Below, in pieces: positions 24,840 to 35,720 of a DNA stretch of 64,000 nucleotides. This DNA comes from Marinobacter sp. LV10R510-11A. Its GTDB lineage: Bacteria; Pseudomonadota; Gammaproteobacteria; Pseudomonadales; Oleiphilaceae. Under the pieces are notes generated by a model. It saw only the letters and a list, made by a program, of their open reading frames with translations. It was not told the origin of the DNA and ran no database searches. The translations under genes and the position numbers were made by a program. Positions within the stretch are counted from its first letter, which is position 1. Each line of letters opens with the position of its first letter. The stretch covers positions 496,001 to 560,000 of the forward strand of contig NZ_LT907980.1 of the NCBI RefSeq assembly GCF_900215155.1. Reading direction: 5' to 3'.

Positions 24840-25586
24840 CTAGATAGGTGGGTAGAAGTTGGAGAGTGGCGTCTTTTTCAGCTCCGGCGTCTGGCCGGGC
24901 TTTGCAATCAGCCACCACACGTTTTCATCCCAGTCACCTAGGACAATCCGCTTTGAGGTTTTGCCCTTCGCCTCTAGGTTATGCTCAGCGGGCCTGTGGG
25001 TATGGCCATGAATCAGCTGCGGCACATTATGGGCGTCCATAACACGCACAACTTCCTCGGGCGTAACATCCATAATGTCGTCTGCTTTGCCTTGGTTCGT
25101 GGCCATGCTCATTTCCCGGAGCTGTCGGGCCATTTGCAGGCGATCTTTGAGGGGGCGAGCCAGAATGAGCTTTTGGGTTTGCGGGTTTCGCATATTGGCG
25201 CGAAACTTCTGGTATTCAACATCGGCTGTGCAAAGGCTGTCGCCGTGCATTAACAGGGTAGGGGTGCCGTAAAGATCCATAAGCGTGGGGTCGTCCAGCA
25301 ACGTAGCGCCGGCACGGGCGCAGAAGTCTTCGCCCAGCAGAAAATCCCGATTGCCGTGCATCAGAAAGATACGGGTGCCGCTGTCGCTGAGCTCTCGTAA
25401 TGCAGCCGCAACCTGTTCTTGCAGAGGCGTGCGCTCGTCGTCCCCAATCCAGGCTTCGAAAAAGTCACCAAGGATGTATAACTTCTCTGCCCCGGGAGCT
25501 TCCTTTTTCAGAAAGCCAAGAAACGCCCCGGTAATGTCGGGACGTGACTCTTCCAAGTGGAGATCGGAAATAAACAGCGTGGTCAC
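24840..25586 (-). CDS. lpxH: UDP-2,3-diacylglucosamine diphosphatase
   Basis: 248 aa. LpxH cleaves UDP-2,3-diacylglucosamine to lipid X in lipid A synthesis, at the inner membrane surface. All metallophosphoesterase motifs are present: SDLHLEE (DxH), [28 protein letters not shown] and HGHTHRP. Its ATG overlaps the ppiB stop by four bases, so the two are translationally coupled. Confidence 0.95.
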   Translation of the reverse strand: MTTLFISDLHLEESRPDITGAFLGFLKKEAPGAEKLYILGDFFEAWIGDDERTPLQEQVAAALRELSDSGTRIFLMHGNRDFLLGEDFCARAGATLLDDPTLMDLYGTPTLLMHGDSLCTADVEYQKFRANMRNPQTQKLILARPLKDRLQMARQLREMSMATNQGKADDIMDVTPEEVVRVMDAHNVPQLIHGHTHRPAEHNLEAKGKTSKRIVLGDWDENVWWLIAKPGQTPELKKTPLSNFYPPI

Positions 25587-26116
25587 GCTGCGCCTCCATC
25601 CTCTCCACCACGCTTTCCACCACCTTCTACTACCGTGGCTTTTACAATTACGACGTCCTCAGAAGGCACGTCCTGGTGGCCTGCATCCATGGTGGTACGT
25701 ACTGTGCGGATGGCGTTAACCGTTTCCATGCCTTCCACAACCTTGCCAAACACGCAGTAACCCCAGCCTTCGGCGTTCTTTGCTGTGTGATCCAGAAAGC
25801 CGTTGTTTTCAACGTTGAAGAAAAATTGTGCTGAGGCGGAATGCGGGTCCATGGTGCGGGCCATGGCGACGGTGCCCTGCATGTTGCTCAGGCCGTTGTC
25901 AGCTTCGTTCTTGATTGAATCGCGGGTTTTGCGTGCAATCATGCCTGGCTCAAAACCACCGCCCTGAACCATAAAGTTGCTTATTACCCGGTGAAAAATA
26001 AGGCCGTCGTAGAAGCCGTCACGCACATACTGCTCAAAGTTCTTGGCTGTTTCAGGGGCTTTTTCGTAATCGAGTTCGAGCTTGATATCGCCGTGATTGG
26101 TGGTCAGCAGAATCAT
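25583..26116 (-). CDS. ppiB: Peptidyl-prolyl cis-trans isomerase, cyclophilin type
   Basis: 177 aa with no signal peptide, so the cytoplasmic cyclophilin. [15 protein letters not shown] (catalytic Arg and Phe) and [18 protein letters not shown] are the cyclophilin signatures. It begins the ppiB-lpxH operon and is divergent from glnS. The C-terminal Gly/Glu/Ala-rich tail ([13 protein letters not shown]) extends slightly beyond the family norm. Confidence 0.95.
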   Translation of the reverse strand: MILLTTNHGDIKLELDYEKAPETAKNFEQYVRDGFYDGLIFHRVISNFMVQGGGFEPGMIARKTRDSIKNEADNGLSNMQGTVAMARTMDPHSASAQFFFNVENNGFLDHTAKNAEGWGYCVFGKVVEGMETVNAIRTVRTTMDAGHQDVPSEDVVIVKATVVEGGGKRGGEDGGAA

Positions 26117-26209
26117 CAGGGTTTCCTGTTCATTGAGTTTGAGTCGGTTAAAGCCGGTATTGTACTCAAGAGTTTCCGGCGATGCATGAGTCCGGCTCTG
26201 ATTTATGAG

Positions 26210-26215
26210 TATAAT
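26210..26215 (+). promoter_or_regulatory. Candidate -10 box of glnS
   Basis: A perfect TATAAT lies 37 bases before the glnS ATG, in the 135-bp gap divergent from ppiB. The -35 position is not a good match, so this is tentative. Confidence 0.4.
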
Positions 26216-26251
26216 AGACCGTTTATGATCCCACTTCTTTTAAGAGATTGT

Positions 26252-27922
26252 ATGAGCGCCGAGCCGAAGAAAGCCCACAATTTTATTCAGAACCTGATCG
26301 AAAACGCCGTCGCCAACAGCGAGCATACCGGCCAGGTGGTCACTCGTTTTCCGCCTGAGCCCAATGGTTACTTGCACGTCGGCCACGCCAAATCCATCTG
26401 CCTAAATTTTGGTATTGCCGAGACATTTTCTGGCGCGTGCAATCTGCGGTTTGACGATACCAACCCGGAGAAGGAAAGCCAGGAGTACATTGATGCCATT
26501 AAGCGGGATGTGGAGTGGCTGGGTTATACCTGGGCAGGGGAGGTGCATTATGCCTCTGATTACTTTGATGCCCTGTATTACTTTGCCGAAGAATTGATTG
26601 AGAAGGGCAAGGCCTACGTGTGTGCGCTGTCAGCCGATGACATGGCGGACTACCGTGGAAGCCTGAAAGAGCCGGGTAAAAACAGCCCCTATCGCGAGCG
26701 TTCCGCCGACGAAAGCCTGAAGCTGTTCCGTGATATGCGCGATGGCAAATATGCTAATGGCGAGATGGTGCTGCGGGCCAAAATTGATATGGCCTCGCCC
26801 AACATCAACATGCGTGACCCTATTCTTTATCGCATTCGGTACGCAGAGCATCACCAAACGGGCAACAAGTGGTGCATCTATCCGATGTACGATTTCACTC
26901 ACCCCATCTCCGACGCTATGGAAGGGGTTACCCATTCCTTGTGTACCCTGGAGTTTGAGGATCACCGCCCGCTATATGATTGGGTGCTGGACAATATTAC
27001 TGCTCCGTGCAAGCCGCGGCAGATCGAGTTTTCCCGGCTCAACCTGAATTACACCCTCACCAGTAAGCGCAAGCTTAAGCGGCTGGTGGACGAGCATTTG
27101 GTGGATAGCTGGGACGACCCGCGTATGCCTACTATTTCTGGTATGCGTCGCAGGGGGTATACCCCGGAATCCCTGCGCACCTTCTGCGATATGATCGGCG
27201 TGAACAAGGCCGGCGGCACCGTGGATATGGGCATGCTGGAATTCGCCATTCGAGAAGATTTGAACACTCGCGCACCTCGCGCCATGTGTGTGATGCGCCC
27301 CTTGAAAGTAACGCTGACCAACTACCCTGCTGACAAGACCGAAACTCTAGTGTTGCCGGTACACCCGCAGAACCCCGATATGGGGCAGCGTGAGGTCACC
27401 TGGAGCCAGACCCTGTATATCGACCGGGAAGATTTCGTAGAAGAGGCACCGCGCAAGTGGAAGCGCCTGGCACCTGATAAAGCAGTTCGTCTGCGCGGCG
27501 GCTATGTAATGACCTGCAAAGAAGTGATTCGGGATGCCAGTGGTGACATTGTGGAGCTTCGATGCGAGTACGATCCGGCCACTCTGGGCGTTAATCCTGA
27601 GGGCTATAAGCCTAATGGTGTTGTCCACTGGGTGTCGCAGAACGATAGCGTAGAATGTGATATCAATCTGTACGACCGGCTGTTCAACCATGAGATGCCA
27701 GACAGCGATAAGGACGGCGACCTGACTGATCACGTCAACCCAGACTCGCTTGTGGTGCTCAAAGGTGCGCGTGCAGAGCAGAACCTGGCCACACCTGGCA
27801 CGGATCTGCCGTACCAGTTCGAACGGGAAGGCTATTTCTTCTGTGATTCGAAACTGACCGCCAAAGCCGGCAAGCCGGTATTCAATCGCACCGTTACCTT
27901 GCGGGATTCCTGGGGTAAGTAA
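26252..27922 (+). CDS. glnS: Glutamine--tRNA ligase
   Basis: 556 aa from ATG 26252; the open frame runs upstream into ppiB antisense and is rejected. Class I synthetase charging tRNA-Gln. The HIGH motif is in RFPPEPNGYLHVGHAKS, the nucleotide-binding region in RFDDTNPEKE, and the KMSKS equivalent in LTSKRKLKRLVDE. The C-terminal beta-barrels (VTWSQTLYIDREDFVEEA) bind the anticodon. It is followed after 25 bp by cysS. Confidence 0.97.
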   Translation: MSAEPKKAHNFIQNLIENAVANSEHTGQVVTRFPPEPNGYLHVGHAKSICLNFGIAETFSGACNLRFDDTNPEKESQEYIDAIKRDVEWLGYTWAGEVHYASDYFDALYYFAEELIEKGKAYVCALSADDMADYRGSLKEPGKNSPYRERSADESLKLFRDMRDGKYANGEMVLRAKIDMASPNINMRDPILYRIRYAEHHQTGNKWCIYPMYDFTHPISDAMEGVTHSLCTLEFEDHRPLYDWVLDNITAPCKPRQIEFSRLNLNYTLTSKRKLKRLVDEHLVDSWDDPRMPTISGMRRRGYTPESLRTFCDMIGVNKAGGTVDMGMLEFAIREDLNTRAPRAMCVMRPLKVTLTNYPADKTETLVLPVHPQNPDMGQREVTWSQTLYIDREDFVEEAPRKWKRLAPDKAVRLRGGYVMTCKEVIRDASGDIVELRCEYDPATLGVNPEGYKPNGVVHWVSQNDSVECDINLYDRLFNHEMPDSDKDGDLTDHVNPDSLVVLKGARAEQNLATPGTDLPYQFEREGYFFCDSKLTAKAGKPVFNRTVTLRDSWGK

Positions 27923-27947
27923 AAGGTAAGCATTCGGGAGACCAGCT

Positions 27948-29336
27948 GTGATCAGAATTTACAATACGCTCACCCAGCAAAAAGAAACCTTCACGCCCAT
28001 CGAGCCGGGCAAGGTTCGTATGTATGTGTGTGGGATGACGGTGTATGACTACTGCCACCTGGGCCATGCCCGGGTATTGGTAGCCTTTGATGTGGTGACG
28101 CGTTACATGTGCAACCGTGGGTACGATGTCACCTATGTGCGCAACATAACGGATATCGACGACAAGATTCTCCGCCGTGCGGAGGAGAACGCAGAGCCGT
28201 TCACCGAACTGACTGATCGCATGATCGTGGCGATGCATGAGGATGAAGCGCTGCTGGGTGTGTTAACACCCAATGCGGAACCCCGTGCGACGGATTATAT
28301 TGATGACATCGTCGCTATGATTAACACGCTGATTGAATCAGATCACGCTTATGCAGCGGGTAACGGCGATGTCTATTTTTCCGTTGAATCCTTTGAGGGG
28401 TATGGGAAGTTAAGCAAGAAGAAACTTGAAGACCTGCTAGCTGGCGCCCGCGTCGATGTGCAGGAAGCCAAACGCAGCCCGGCTGACTTTGCGTTGTGGA
28501 AGGCGGCTGGTGAGGGTGAGGTTAGCTGGCCATCCCCCTGGGGCGATGGTCGCCCGGGCTGGCACATTGAGTGTTCTGCCATGTCTACCCGCTGCCTGGG
28601 TGATACCTTTGATATTCACGGTGGCGGCCCGGATTTGCTGTTTCCCCACCATGAAAACGAAATTGCCCAGTCTGAAAGCGCGACTGGCCATACGTTTGTG
28701 AACACTTGGATGCATGCGGGTGCAATTCGCGTGAACAAGGAAAAGATGTCCAAGTCTTTGGGCAACTTTTTCACCATACGGGAGATTCTGGAAACTTATC
28801 CGCCCGAAGTGGTGCGCTTCTTCTTAGTTTCTAGCCACTACCGTAGCCAGGTCGATTATTCCGAAGATAACTTGGCGGAAGCGGGGCGCTCGTTGGCCCG
28901 GCTATACCATGCGTTGCGCGGTATTGCGCCAGCGAGCTCCGATGATGTGCCTGAGACCGACCACGACCGGCGTTTTGTTGAACTGATGGACGACGATTTC
29001 AACTGCCCGGGTGCCATCTCGGTTTTGCACGCCCTCGCTAACGACATTAATCAGCATCGCCGTGAAGGCCGTGATGATGAGGCAAAGGAAGCGGCGACTG
29101 TCATGATTAGGCTTGGTGCCGTTCTTGGCCTTTTACAGCAAGATTCGGATGCTTTTTTTCAGGCTGACTCTGGCGGCGAGCTGACTGCGGAAGATATTGA
29201 AGCGAAAATTCAGGCTCGTGCCGATGCCCGCAAAACCAAAGACTTTGCCGGTGCCGACCGCATTCGAGACGAGCTGGCAGAGCAGGGCATTATTCTGGAT
29301 GACTCCCGTGAAGGAACAAGCTGGCGGCGCAGCTAA
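27948..29336 (+). CDS. cysS: Cysteine--tRNA ligase
   Basis: 462 aa, starting at a GTG (27948) with CGGGAG nine bases upstream. Zinc-dependent class I synthetase: MYVCGMTVYDYCHLGHARVL contains the first zinc Cys and the HIGH-type motif, HIECSAMS the second Cys, and KEKMSKSLGNFFTIRE the KMSKS loop. It probably shares a transcript with glnS. Pairing with glnS and folD nearby is common in gammaproteobacteria. Confidence 0.97.
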   Translation: MIRIYNTLTQQKETFTPIEPGKVRMYVCGMTVYDYCHLGHARVLVAFDVVTRYMCNRGYDVTYVRNITDIDDKILRRAEENAEPFTELTDRMIVAMHEDEALLGVLTPNAEPRATDYIDDIVAMINTLIESDHAYAAGNGDVYFSVESFEGYGKLSKKKLEDLLAGARVDVQEAKRSPADFALWKAAGEGEVSWPSPWGDGRPGWHIECSAMSTRCLGDTFDIHGGGPDLLFPHHENEIAQSESATGHTFVNTWMHAGAIRVNKEKMSKSLGNFFTIREILETYPPEVVRFFLVSSHYRSQVDYSEDNLAEAGRSLARLYHALRGIAPASSDDVPETDHDRRFVELMDDDFNCPGAISVLHALANDINQHRREGRDDEAKEAATVMIRLGAVLGLLQQDSDAFFQADSGGELTAEDIEAKIQARADARKTKDFAGADRIRDELAEQGIILDDSREGTSWRRS

Positions 29337-29467
29337 TTGATGTAGCTAAAGCCGCGTTGTATTCCGGGAAATGACCTTGTAGGGAATCTCCCGTATAATG
29401 CGGCCTTCTAATTTTTCCAGCCCGACTGTGGCGGTCGGGACAGGCTAACTCACTGAGGCTAAAAACG

Positions 29468-31648
29468 ATGACAGAACGCGTACAACTTGGCGGCATTCAG
29501 GTCGCAAAAAATTTGTATGACTTCGTGAACAACGAAGCCATTCCGGGTACCGGGCTGGATGCGGATAAATTTTGGGCGGAATTCGACAAGATCGTTAACG
29601 ATCTGGCACCGCGTAACCGTGAATTACTGGCCAAGCGTGGCGCAATCCAGGAAAAGCTGGATAGCTGGAATAGCGACCATAAGGGGCAGAAGCTCGATGT
29701 GGCCGCCTATAAATCCTTCCTGAAGGAAATCGGCTACCTGGTAGACGAGCCCGCAGATTTCCACATTTCGACTGCCAATGTTGATCCGGAAGTTGCGACC
29801 ATGGCTGGCCCTCAGCTTGTGGTACCGATCATGAACGCTCGCTTTGCGCTGAACGCAGCTAATTCTCGCTGGGGCAGCCTGTATGACGCGCTATATGGCA
29901 CCGACGCCATTTCAGAAGACGATGGCGCTGAAAAAGGCCGTGGTTATAACCCTGTGCGTGGCGCGAAGGTGATTGAGTTTGCACGCAACCTTTTGGACAA
30001 CTCTGCGCCGTTGGCTTCGGGAAGCCATAAAGATGCAGCTTTGTATCAGATTGTTGGCGGCAAGTTGGCCGTTAAACTGCAAAGTGGTGACGTTACCGGC
30101 CTGAAAGACGAGTCCGGTTTTGTGGGTTACACAGGGGCTGCCGATGCGCCTACTGGCATCCTGCTCGTCAAGAACGGCATGCACTTTGAAATTCAAGTCG
30201 ATGCCAGTCATCCCATTGGCAAAGACGACGGGGCACACGTTAAAGATGTACTGATGGAATCTGCGCTGACCACCATCATGGATTGCGAAGACTCAGTCGC
30301 CGCAGTGGACGCCGATGATAAGACGCTGGCCTACAGCAATTGGCTGGGCCTGATGAAAGGCGATCTGGAAGAAACCTTCGAGAAAGGCGGCAAAAGCCTG
30401 ACCCGTAAGATGAACGCAGATCGCGAATACACCGCGGGCGATGGCAGCGAGCTGAAGTTGAAAGGTCGCAGCCTGATGTTTATCCGTAACGTTGGTCACT
30501 TGATGACTAACCCGGCGATTCTGCTGAAAGATGGCAGTGAAGTACCTGAAGGACTCATGGACGGCATTTTGAGCTCCCTGATCGCTATTCACGATTTGAA
30601 GGGCGATGGTGAGTTCCAGAACAGTGCGACTGGTTCTGTGTACATCGTTAAGCCAAAAATGCACGGCCCCGAAGAAGTCGCGTTTACCAACGAGTTCTTC
30701 GGCCGCGTTGAAGATGCCCTGGGCCTGCCGAGCTTCACATTGAAAATTGGCATTATGGACGAAGAGCGTCGTACTACGGTCAACCTCAAAGCCTGCATTC
30801 ACGCTGCCAAGGATCGTGCAGTGTTCATAAACACCGGGTTTTTGGATCGCACCGGTGATGAAATGCACACTTCTATGGAGCTTGGGCCGTTCATTCGCAA
30901 AGGCGAGATGAAGCAGGCGGCATGGATTGGTGCGTATGAGCAGTGGAACGTTGATATTGGTCTGGAGACCGGTTTCCGCGGCGTTGCTCAGATAGGTAAG
31001 GGCATGTGGGCCATGCCGGACCTGATGGCGGGTATGCTTGAGCAGAAAATTGGTCATCCGAAAGCCGGTGCTAATACTGCGTGGGTGCCATCACCAACGG
31101 CCGCAACCCTGCACGCGACACATTATCACCAGGTGTCTGTTGCTGATATCCAAAAAGATCTGGAAAGTCGTACCCGTGCCAGCCTGGACGACATCCTCAC
31201 CGTGCCGGTGATGGAGGATCCATCTAAGCTGACCGAGGCAGACATTCAGCAGGAGTTGGACAACAACGCCCAGGGTATTCTCGGTTATGTTGTGCGCTGG
31301 ATCGACAGTGGGGTGGGTTGTTCCAAGGTTCCTGATATCAACGATATCGGCCTGATGGAAGATCGCGCTACGTTGCGTATCTCGTCGCAGCACTTGGCTA
31401 ACTGGCTGTATCACGGTATTTGCACCAAGGCGCAGGTTGAAGAAACCATGAAGCGTATGGCGCAGGTTGTTGATAAGCAGAACTCCAGTGATCCGACATA
31501 CCGGGCTATGGCGCCCGATTTTGCTGACAACATTGCGTTCCAGGCCGCTATGGATTTGGTTCTCAAGGGCCGCGAGCAACCAAGTGGCTACACTGAGCCA
31601 CTTCTGCACGCCTATCGCCTGAAAGCAAAAGAGAAGTATGGCCAGTAA
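29468..31648 (+). CDS. glcB: Malate synthase G
   Basis: 726 aa, the monomeric isoform G length. It condenses glyoxylate with acetyl-CoA to malate, completing the glyoxylate bypass, which suits growth on acetate, fatty acids or alkanes. [18 protein letters not shown] holds the metal-binding acidic residues, and [18 protein letters not shown] and [18 protein letters not shown] are family motifs. No isocitrate lyase gene lies nearby. A strong terminator follows. A TATAAT at 29394-29399 may belong to its promoter. Confidence 0.97.
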   Translation: MTERVQLGGIQVAKNLYDFVNNEAIPGTGLDADKFWAEFDKIVNDLAPRNRELLAKRGAIQEKLDSWNSDHKGQKLDVAAYKSFLKEIGYLVDEPADFHISTANVDPEVATMAGPQLVVPIMNARFALNAANSRWGSLYDALYGTDAISEDDGAEKGRGYNPVRGAKVIEFARNLLDNSAPLASGSHKDAALYQIVGGKLAVKLQSGDVTGLKDESGFVGYTGAADAPTGILLVKNGMHFEIQVDASHPIGKDDGAHVKDVLMESALTTIMDCEDSVAAVDADDKTLAYSNWLGLMKGDLEETFEKGGKSLTRKMNADREYTAGDGSELKLKGRSLMFIRNVGHLMTNPAILLKDGSEVPEGLMDGILSSLIAIHDLKGDGEFQNSATGSVYIVKPKMHGPEEVAFTNEFFGRVEDALGLPSFTLKIGIMDEERRTTVNLKACIHAAKDRAVFINTGFLDRTGDEMHTSMELGPFIRKGEMKQAAWIGAYEQWNVDIGLETGFRGVAQIGKGMWAMPDLMAGMLEQKIGHPKAGANTAWVPSPTAATLHATHYHQVSVADIQKDLESRTRASLDDILTVPVMEDPSKLTEADIQQELDNNAQGILGYVVRWIDSGVGCSKVPDINDIGLMEDRATLRISSQHLANWLYHGICTKAQVEETMKRMAQVVDKQNSSDPTYRAMAPDFADNIAFQAAMDLVLKGREQPSGYTEPLLHAYRLKAKEKYGQ

Positions 31649-31663
31649 TATCGGCCGCAAATA

Positions 31664-31690
31664 AAAAAACCCGCTTCGGCGGGTTTTTTT
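31664..31690 (+). terminator. Terminator of glcB
   Basis: AAAACCCGC, a TTCG tetraloop, GCGGGTTTT and a T run. It is symmetric enough to work on both strands. Confidence 0.92.
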
Positions 31691-31736
31691 ATGGCTGCTT
31701 GATCACCGCAAGCGAACTTCAGTTAGCACCCTGGGA

Positions 31737-32594
31737 TTACTCTTTGTGCAGTTCGTTCGCCGCGTACAGGGTATTTTCCAAGAGAGTCGCAATGGTCATT
31801 GGGCCGACGCCACCGGGGACAGGCGTGATATATGCCGCGCGGGCAGAAGCAGCTTCAAAGTCCACGTCGCCACGCAGTTTGCCGTTTTCCATGCGGTTGA
31901 TGCCCACATCAATCACTGTGGCGCCAAGTTTTACCCACTCTCCCTTGATCAGCCCAGGTTTGCCTACAGCAGCAATCAGGATGTCGGCTTCCCGAACAAA
32001 CTTTTCCAGATCCGGCGTGAAGCGATGACACACCGTGGTAGTTGCTCCTTTAAGCAGCAGTTCCATGATCATAGGGCGACCTACGATGTTGGATGCGCCC
32101 ACAACCACGGCGTGCTGGCCTTTATAAGGGGTGTTGATGCTATCCAGCAGGGTTATGACGCCTGCGGGTGTGCACGGCCTTAAAGCAGGCTTACGCTGCA
32201 CTAGGCGGCCGATGTTGTATGGGTGAAAGCCATCCACATCTTTATCCGGGCGGATCTTCAATAGAATAGGGTCTGCATCCAGATGATTGGGTAGCGGCAG
32301 CTGCACCAATATTCCATCGACCAGCGGGTTCTCATTCAGCTCATCAATCAGAGCTTCCAGAGCTTGCTGGGAGGTGTCCGCGGGCAAGTCGTAGGAGAGC
32401 GAGAGAATGCCTGCCGCTTCACAGGCTTTGCGCTTGTTGCCTACATATATCTCGGAGGCGGGGTCGCTTCCTACTAGCACCACGGCTAAGCCAGGCGCGC
32501 GCAGCCCCTTGCTAGTGCGGGCTTCTACGCCGGAGGCGACCTGTTGTCTGACCCCGGCGGCAATTTCTTTTCCATTGATTAGTTTGGCGCTCAT
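31737..32594 (-). CDS. folD: Bifunctional methylenetetrahydrofolate dehydrogenase/cyclohydrolase
   Basis: 285 aa. FolD interconverts 5,10-methylene-, methenyl- and 10-formyl-tetrahydrofolate. [13 protein letters not shown] holds the catalytic Lys. [18 protein letters not shown] and VDGFHPYN are family motifs, and [10 protein letters not shown] and [18 protein letters not shown] form the NADP site and C-terminal signature. It is convergent with glcB. Confidence 0.97.
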   Translation of the reverse strand: MSAKLINGKEIAAGVRQQVASGVEARTSKGLRAPGLAVVLVGSDPASEIYVGNKRKACEAAGILSLSYDLPADTSQQALEALIDELNENPLVDGILVQLPLPNHLDADPILLKIRPDKDVDGFHPYNIGRLVQRKPALRPCTPAGVITLLDSINTPYKGQHAVVVGASNIVGRPMIMELLLKGATTTVCHRFTPDLEKFVREADILIAAVGKPGLIKGEWVKLGATVIDVGINRMENGKLRGDVDFEAASARAAYITPVPGGVGPMTIATLLENTLYAANELHKE

Positions 32595-32822
32595 GTTTCG
32601 TCTTGTCGGTTGGCGTTGGTAAATAAAAGAGGCGGCATTGTCTCACGCTTGCCTCTTAACTCCAATTGAGGAACGCGCTCTAATCTAGCCGCGATTTCTG
32701 GTGGGGTTTCATGGAAAGAGAGCCGCCGTGTGTAAGAATTTGATTTTCATTGTTGACGGAACCGATTTGCGGAGGTAATATGCGCGCCAACTTAGCTGAT
32801 GCAACATGTTGTTCAGTTCAGA

Positions 32823-32899
32823 CGGGGTATAGCGCAGCCTGGTAGCGCGCCTGCTTTGGGAGCAGGATGTCGGGAGTTCGAATCTCTCTACCCCGACCA
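32823..32899 (+). tRNA. tRNA-Pro (TGG)
   Basis: Full cloverleaf of 77 nt with encoded CCA. The acceptor stem is cggggta/taccccg and the anticodon loop TTTGGGA gives TGG. It is first in a four-gene tRNA cluster. Confidence 0.96.
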
Positions 32900-32931
32900 T
32901 TTTCTGAATGTTCAGATGGGTGAACGGTCAT

Positions 32932-33008
32932 GCGCCCGTAGCTCAGCTGGATAGAGCATCGGCCTTCTAAGCCGAGGGCCGCAGGTTCGAGTCCTGCCGG
33001 GCGCACCA
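32932..33008 (+). tRNA. tRNA-Arg (TCT)
   Basis: 77 nt with encoded CCA. The acceptor stem is gcgcccg/cgggcgc and the anticodon loop CTTCTAA gives TCT. Confidence 0.96.
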
Positions 33009-33108
33009 TTTTAGTTATTGACTTAAATGGTACTGAAGCACCGCAGGTAGCAAAGTTGAAAGGTTAGTGAATTAGTTATCGAATGTACCGCAAGGTATAT
33101 TCCGATGT

Positions 33109-33185
33109 GGTGGACGTAGCTCAGTTGGTAGAGCTCAGGATTGTGACTCCTGCGGTCGAGGGTTCGATCCCCTTCGTCCACCCCA
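33109..33185 (+). tRNA. tRNA-His (GTG)
   Basis: 77 nt including the extra 5' G that pairs with C73, diagnostic of tRNA-His. The anticodon loop TTGTGAC gives GTG, and CCA is encoded. Confidence 0.95.
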
Positions 33186-33203
33186 CTTTTTGAAGGATTT
33201 TCC

Positions 33204-33288
33204 GCTCCGGTGGTGGAATTGGTAGACACGATAGGTTTAGGTCCTGTTGCCGCAAGGTGTGGGGGTTCAAGTCCCTCCCGGAGTACCA
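33204..33288 (+). tRNA. tRNA-Leu (TAG)
   Basis: 85 nt, class II, with a long variable arm. The anticodon loop TTTAGGT gives TAG and CCA is encoded. The acceptor stem closes with a G-T wobble at its first pair. Confidence 0.94.
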
Positions 33289-33293
33289 ATTTG

Positions 33294-33328
33294 AAGGCCC
33301 TTAGAGATTCTCTAAGGGCCTTTTTTAT
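33294..33328 (+). terminator. Terminator of the tRNA cluster
   Basis: AAGGCCCTTAGAGA pairs with TCTCTAAGGGCCTT, followed by T. From here to tig (33329-33614) I see no gene, only the tig leader. Confidence 0.92.
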
Positions 33329-33614
33329 ACTAGGCGCTCACCCTTTCTATCTGGTTGCCCCCAAGGTGCTGCACTTATTCTACGAATCCAAGGCTGCCCC
33401 CCCTTTGTTTTTCTTTTTTTGCCCCAAACTCCTGCTTATAGTGTCGCTGTGATCACGACCCCTGAAACTACCTTTGGCAGGTGATTCTCTCGCTGGGGCA
33501 AACCGTGATAAACTTCCGGCTTTTAATTTTGGGTCTTTTCCGAGGAAACCGCTCGGGATAGGCTTTTGGTTTTAATTTTATTCATATACCGAACCCGAAA
33601 CTTGAGGATTTTCC

Positions 33615-34922
33615 ATGCAAGTGTCTGTAGAAACGACCTCCAACATTGAGCGTCACATGACGATTAGTGTGCCCGCCCAAGAAATCGAACAGGCGGTTCA
33701 GAAGCGCCTGCAGGAAACTGCGCGCACGGTGCGCCTGAATGGTTTCCGCCCTGGAAAGGTTCCCATGAGTGTGGTCAAGCGTCGGTTCGGTGACAGCGTT
33801 CGCCAGGAAATTGTCGGCGATATCATGCGAGACACCTACACCAAGGCGCTGCAGGAGCAGGATATTACTCCTGCTGGGTGGCCAAAGCTTGAGCCAAAAA
33901 CCATGGAAGCTGGCAAGGACCTCGAGTTCGTTGCCATTTTCGAAGTTCTTCCTGAAATTGTGCTCGGTGATTTGAGCAAGATTTCCATCGAGAAGCTGAC
34001 CTCTGAAATTACCGACAAGGATATCGACACCATGATCGATAACCTGCGTCGTCAGCAGGCCACCATGAAGTCCGTTAAGCGTAAGTCGAAGAACAAGGAC
34101 GTGCTGACCATCGACTTCAAGGGCACCGTCGACGGTGAAGAGTTTGAGGACGGTGCCGCTGAAGGCCACAAGCTGACCTTAGGTTCTGATCAGATGATTC
34201 CGGGCTTTGAAAAAGCCATCGTTGGCGGCAAGGCTGGCGAGGACCTTGAGATTGAAGTGACGTTCCCTGAGGACTATCACAACGAAGATCTCAAAGGTAA
34301 GCCTGCAAAGTTTGAGATTAAGATTCACGAAGTTGAAGAGCCGCAGTTGCCTGAGTTGAACGCTGAGTTCTTCACTAAGTTCGGTATTGAGGCAGAAGAC
34401 GAAGCCGCATTCCGTGAAGAAGTTAAAAAGAACATGGAGCGCGAGCTCAAGCAGGCAGTGGCCAACAAGGTCAAGAACGACGTTGTAGACGGCCTTCTGG
34501 AAACGACCGAAGTCGACATTCCTAGCACTCTGGCTGATCAGGAAATTGATCGTCTGCGTCAAGACGCTGTTAAGCGTTTTGGTGGCCAAGTGGATTTCCA
34601 GCAGCTGCCTAAAGAAATTTTCCAGGATCAAGCCGAGCGTCGTGTTAAGACGGGCCTGTTGTTCCAGGAAGTTGTTAAGGCTAATGACCTGAAAGTAGAT
34701 CCGGCCAAGGTTGACGAAAAGATCCAAGAGATTGCGTCAACGTATGAACAGCCAGAGGAAGTTATCGCGCACTTCAACGGTGACCCAGAACAGAAGAGCC
34801 AGATCGAGTCATCTGTGCTTGAAGATCAGGTTGTTGATTACGTGCTCTCCCAGGCCAAGGTCACGGATAAGAAAGTTAAGTACGAAGAGGCTATTCAGGC
34901 AGGCCAGTCCCAGCAGGGCTGA
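33615..34922 (+). CDS. tig: Trigger factor
   Basis: 435 aa. Ribosome-bound chaperone with prolyl isomerase activity. The N-terminal ribosome-docking signature GFRPGKVPMSVVKRRFG is clear. The FKBP-type domain (about residues 155-245) includes VLTIDFKGTVDGEEFEDG, then LTLGSDQMIPGFEKAIVG. The helical C-terminal chaperone domain follows. It starts the conserved order tig-clpP-clpX-lon-hupB-ppiD. Confidence 0.97.
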   Translation: MQVSVETTSNIERHMTISVPAQEIEQAVQKRLQETARTVRLNGFRPGKVPMSVVKRRFGDSVRQEIVGDIMRDTYTKALQEQDITPAGWPKLEPKTMEAGKDLEFVAIFEVLPEIVLGDLSKISIEKLTSEITDKDIDTMIDNLRRQQATMKSVKRKSKNKDVLTIDFKGTVDGEEFEDGAAEGHKLTLGSDQMIPGFEKAIVGGKAGEDLEIEVTFPEDYHNEDLKGKPAKFEIKIHEVEEPQLPELNAEFFTKFGIEAEDEAAFREEVKKNMERELKQAVANKVKNDVVDGLLETTEVDIPSTLADQEIDRLRQDAVKRFGGQVDFQQLPKEIFQDQAERRVKTGLLFQEVVKANDLKVDPAKVDEKIQEIASTYEQPEEVIAHFNGDPEQKSQIESSVLEDQVVDYVLSQAKVTDKKVKYEEAIQAGQSQQG

Positions 34923-35002
34923 TTCTGACCAGAAAATAGTGCCAAGGTCGGATTTAATCCGGCCTGGCTTGCCGATTTTTTCAAGAGGAGTTCAGGCGCA
35001 TC

Positions 35003-35638
35003 ATGACGCAGAAACCAATCGATGGTTCCGCAATGGATACCAGGTCCGCCCTGGTGCCGATGGTTATCGAGCAGACTGCCCGCGGGGAGCGCTCGTTCGA
35101 TATTTATTCCCGTCTGCTCAAGGAGCGTGTGATCTTCATGGTGGGCCAAGTGGAAGACCACATGGCTAACCTGATCGTGGCGCAGCTTCTTTTCCTGGAA
35201 TCCGAAAACCCGGATAAAGACATTCACCTGTACATTAACAGTCCAGGCGGTTCTGTATCAGCGGGTATGTCCATTTACGACACTATGCAGTTTATAAAGC
35301 CCGACGTTTCAACCCTATGTGTGGGCCAAGCGGCTAGCATGGGCGCATTCTTGTTGGCAGGCGGTGCTGCAGGTAAACGTGCCTGTTTGCCCAACTCTCG
35401 GGTAATGATTCACCAGCCATTGGGTGGTTATCAGGGGCAGGCAACGGATATTGAGATCCATACTCGCGAGATTCTCAAAATCCGTCATACCCTGAATTCG
35501 ATTCTGGCTTACCACACCGGCCAGGATCTAGAGACCCTCGCTAGGGACACGGACCGTGACAATTTCATGGACCCGACCCAAGCTAAAGAGTATGGGCTGA
35601 TCGATACGATACTTGATAAGCGCGTACCGAATAAATAA
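35003..35638 (+). CDS. clpP: ATP-dependent Clp protease proteolytic subunit
   Basis: 211 aa. Serine protease that forms the double heptameric ClpP chamber. The catalytic Ser is in [16 protein letters not shown] and the His in [16 protein letters not shown]; the Asp is in the RDTDRDNFM region. AAGAGGAG precedes the ATG. Processing of a short propeptide before [16 protein letters not shown] is usual in the family. It is followed by clpX after 82 bp. Confidence 0.97.
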   Translation: MTQKPIDGSAMDTRSALVPMVIEQTARGERSFDIYSRLLKERVIFMVGQVEDHMANLIVAQLLFLESENPDKDIHLYINSPGGSVSAGMSIYDTMQFIKPDVSTLCVGQAASMGAFLLAGGAAGKRACLPNSRVMIHQPLGGYQGQATDIEIHTREILKIRHTLNSILAYHTGQDLETLARDTDRDNFMDPTQAKEYGLIDTILDKRVPNK

Positions 35639-35720
35639 TACTGGTAGTAATTGCATCATCCTTGGCCGGCGCACGACTATCTAACTGAAGCGCCGGCAAA
35701 ACGAGATTAGAGGTATTTCA

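Noticed and set aside
25991..26251. Upstream extension of glnS
   Set aside because: It is antisense to ppiB and absent from glutaminyl-tRNA synthetases; ATG 26252 fits the family.
32823..33288. tRNA cluster as a genomic-island attachment site
   Set aside because: No integrase or repeated tRNA 3' end lies nearby; both sides are conserved core genes.
33210..33452. 80-aa open frame
   Set aside because: It runs through tRNA-Leu and its terminator; no independent support.
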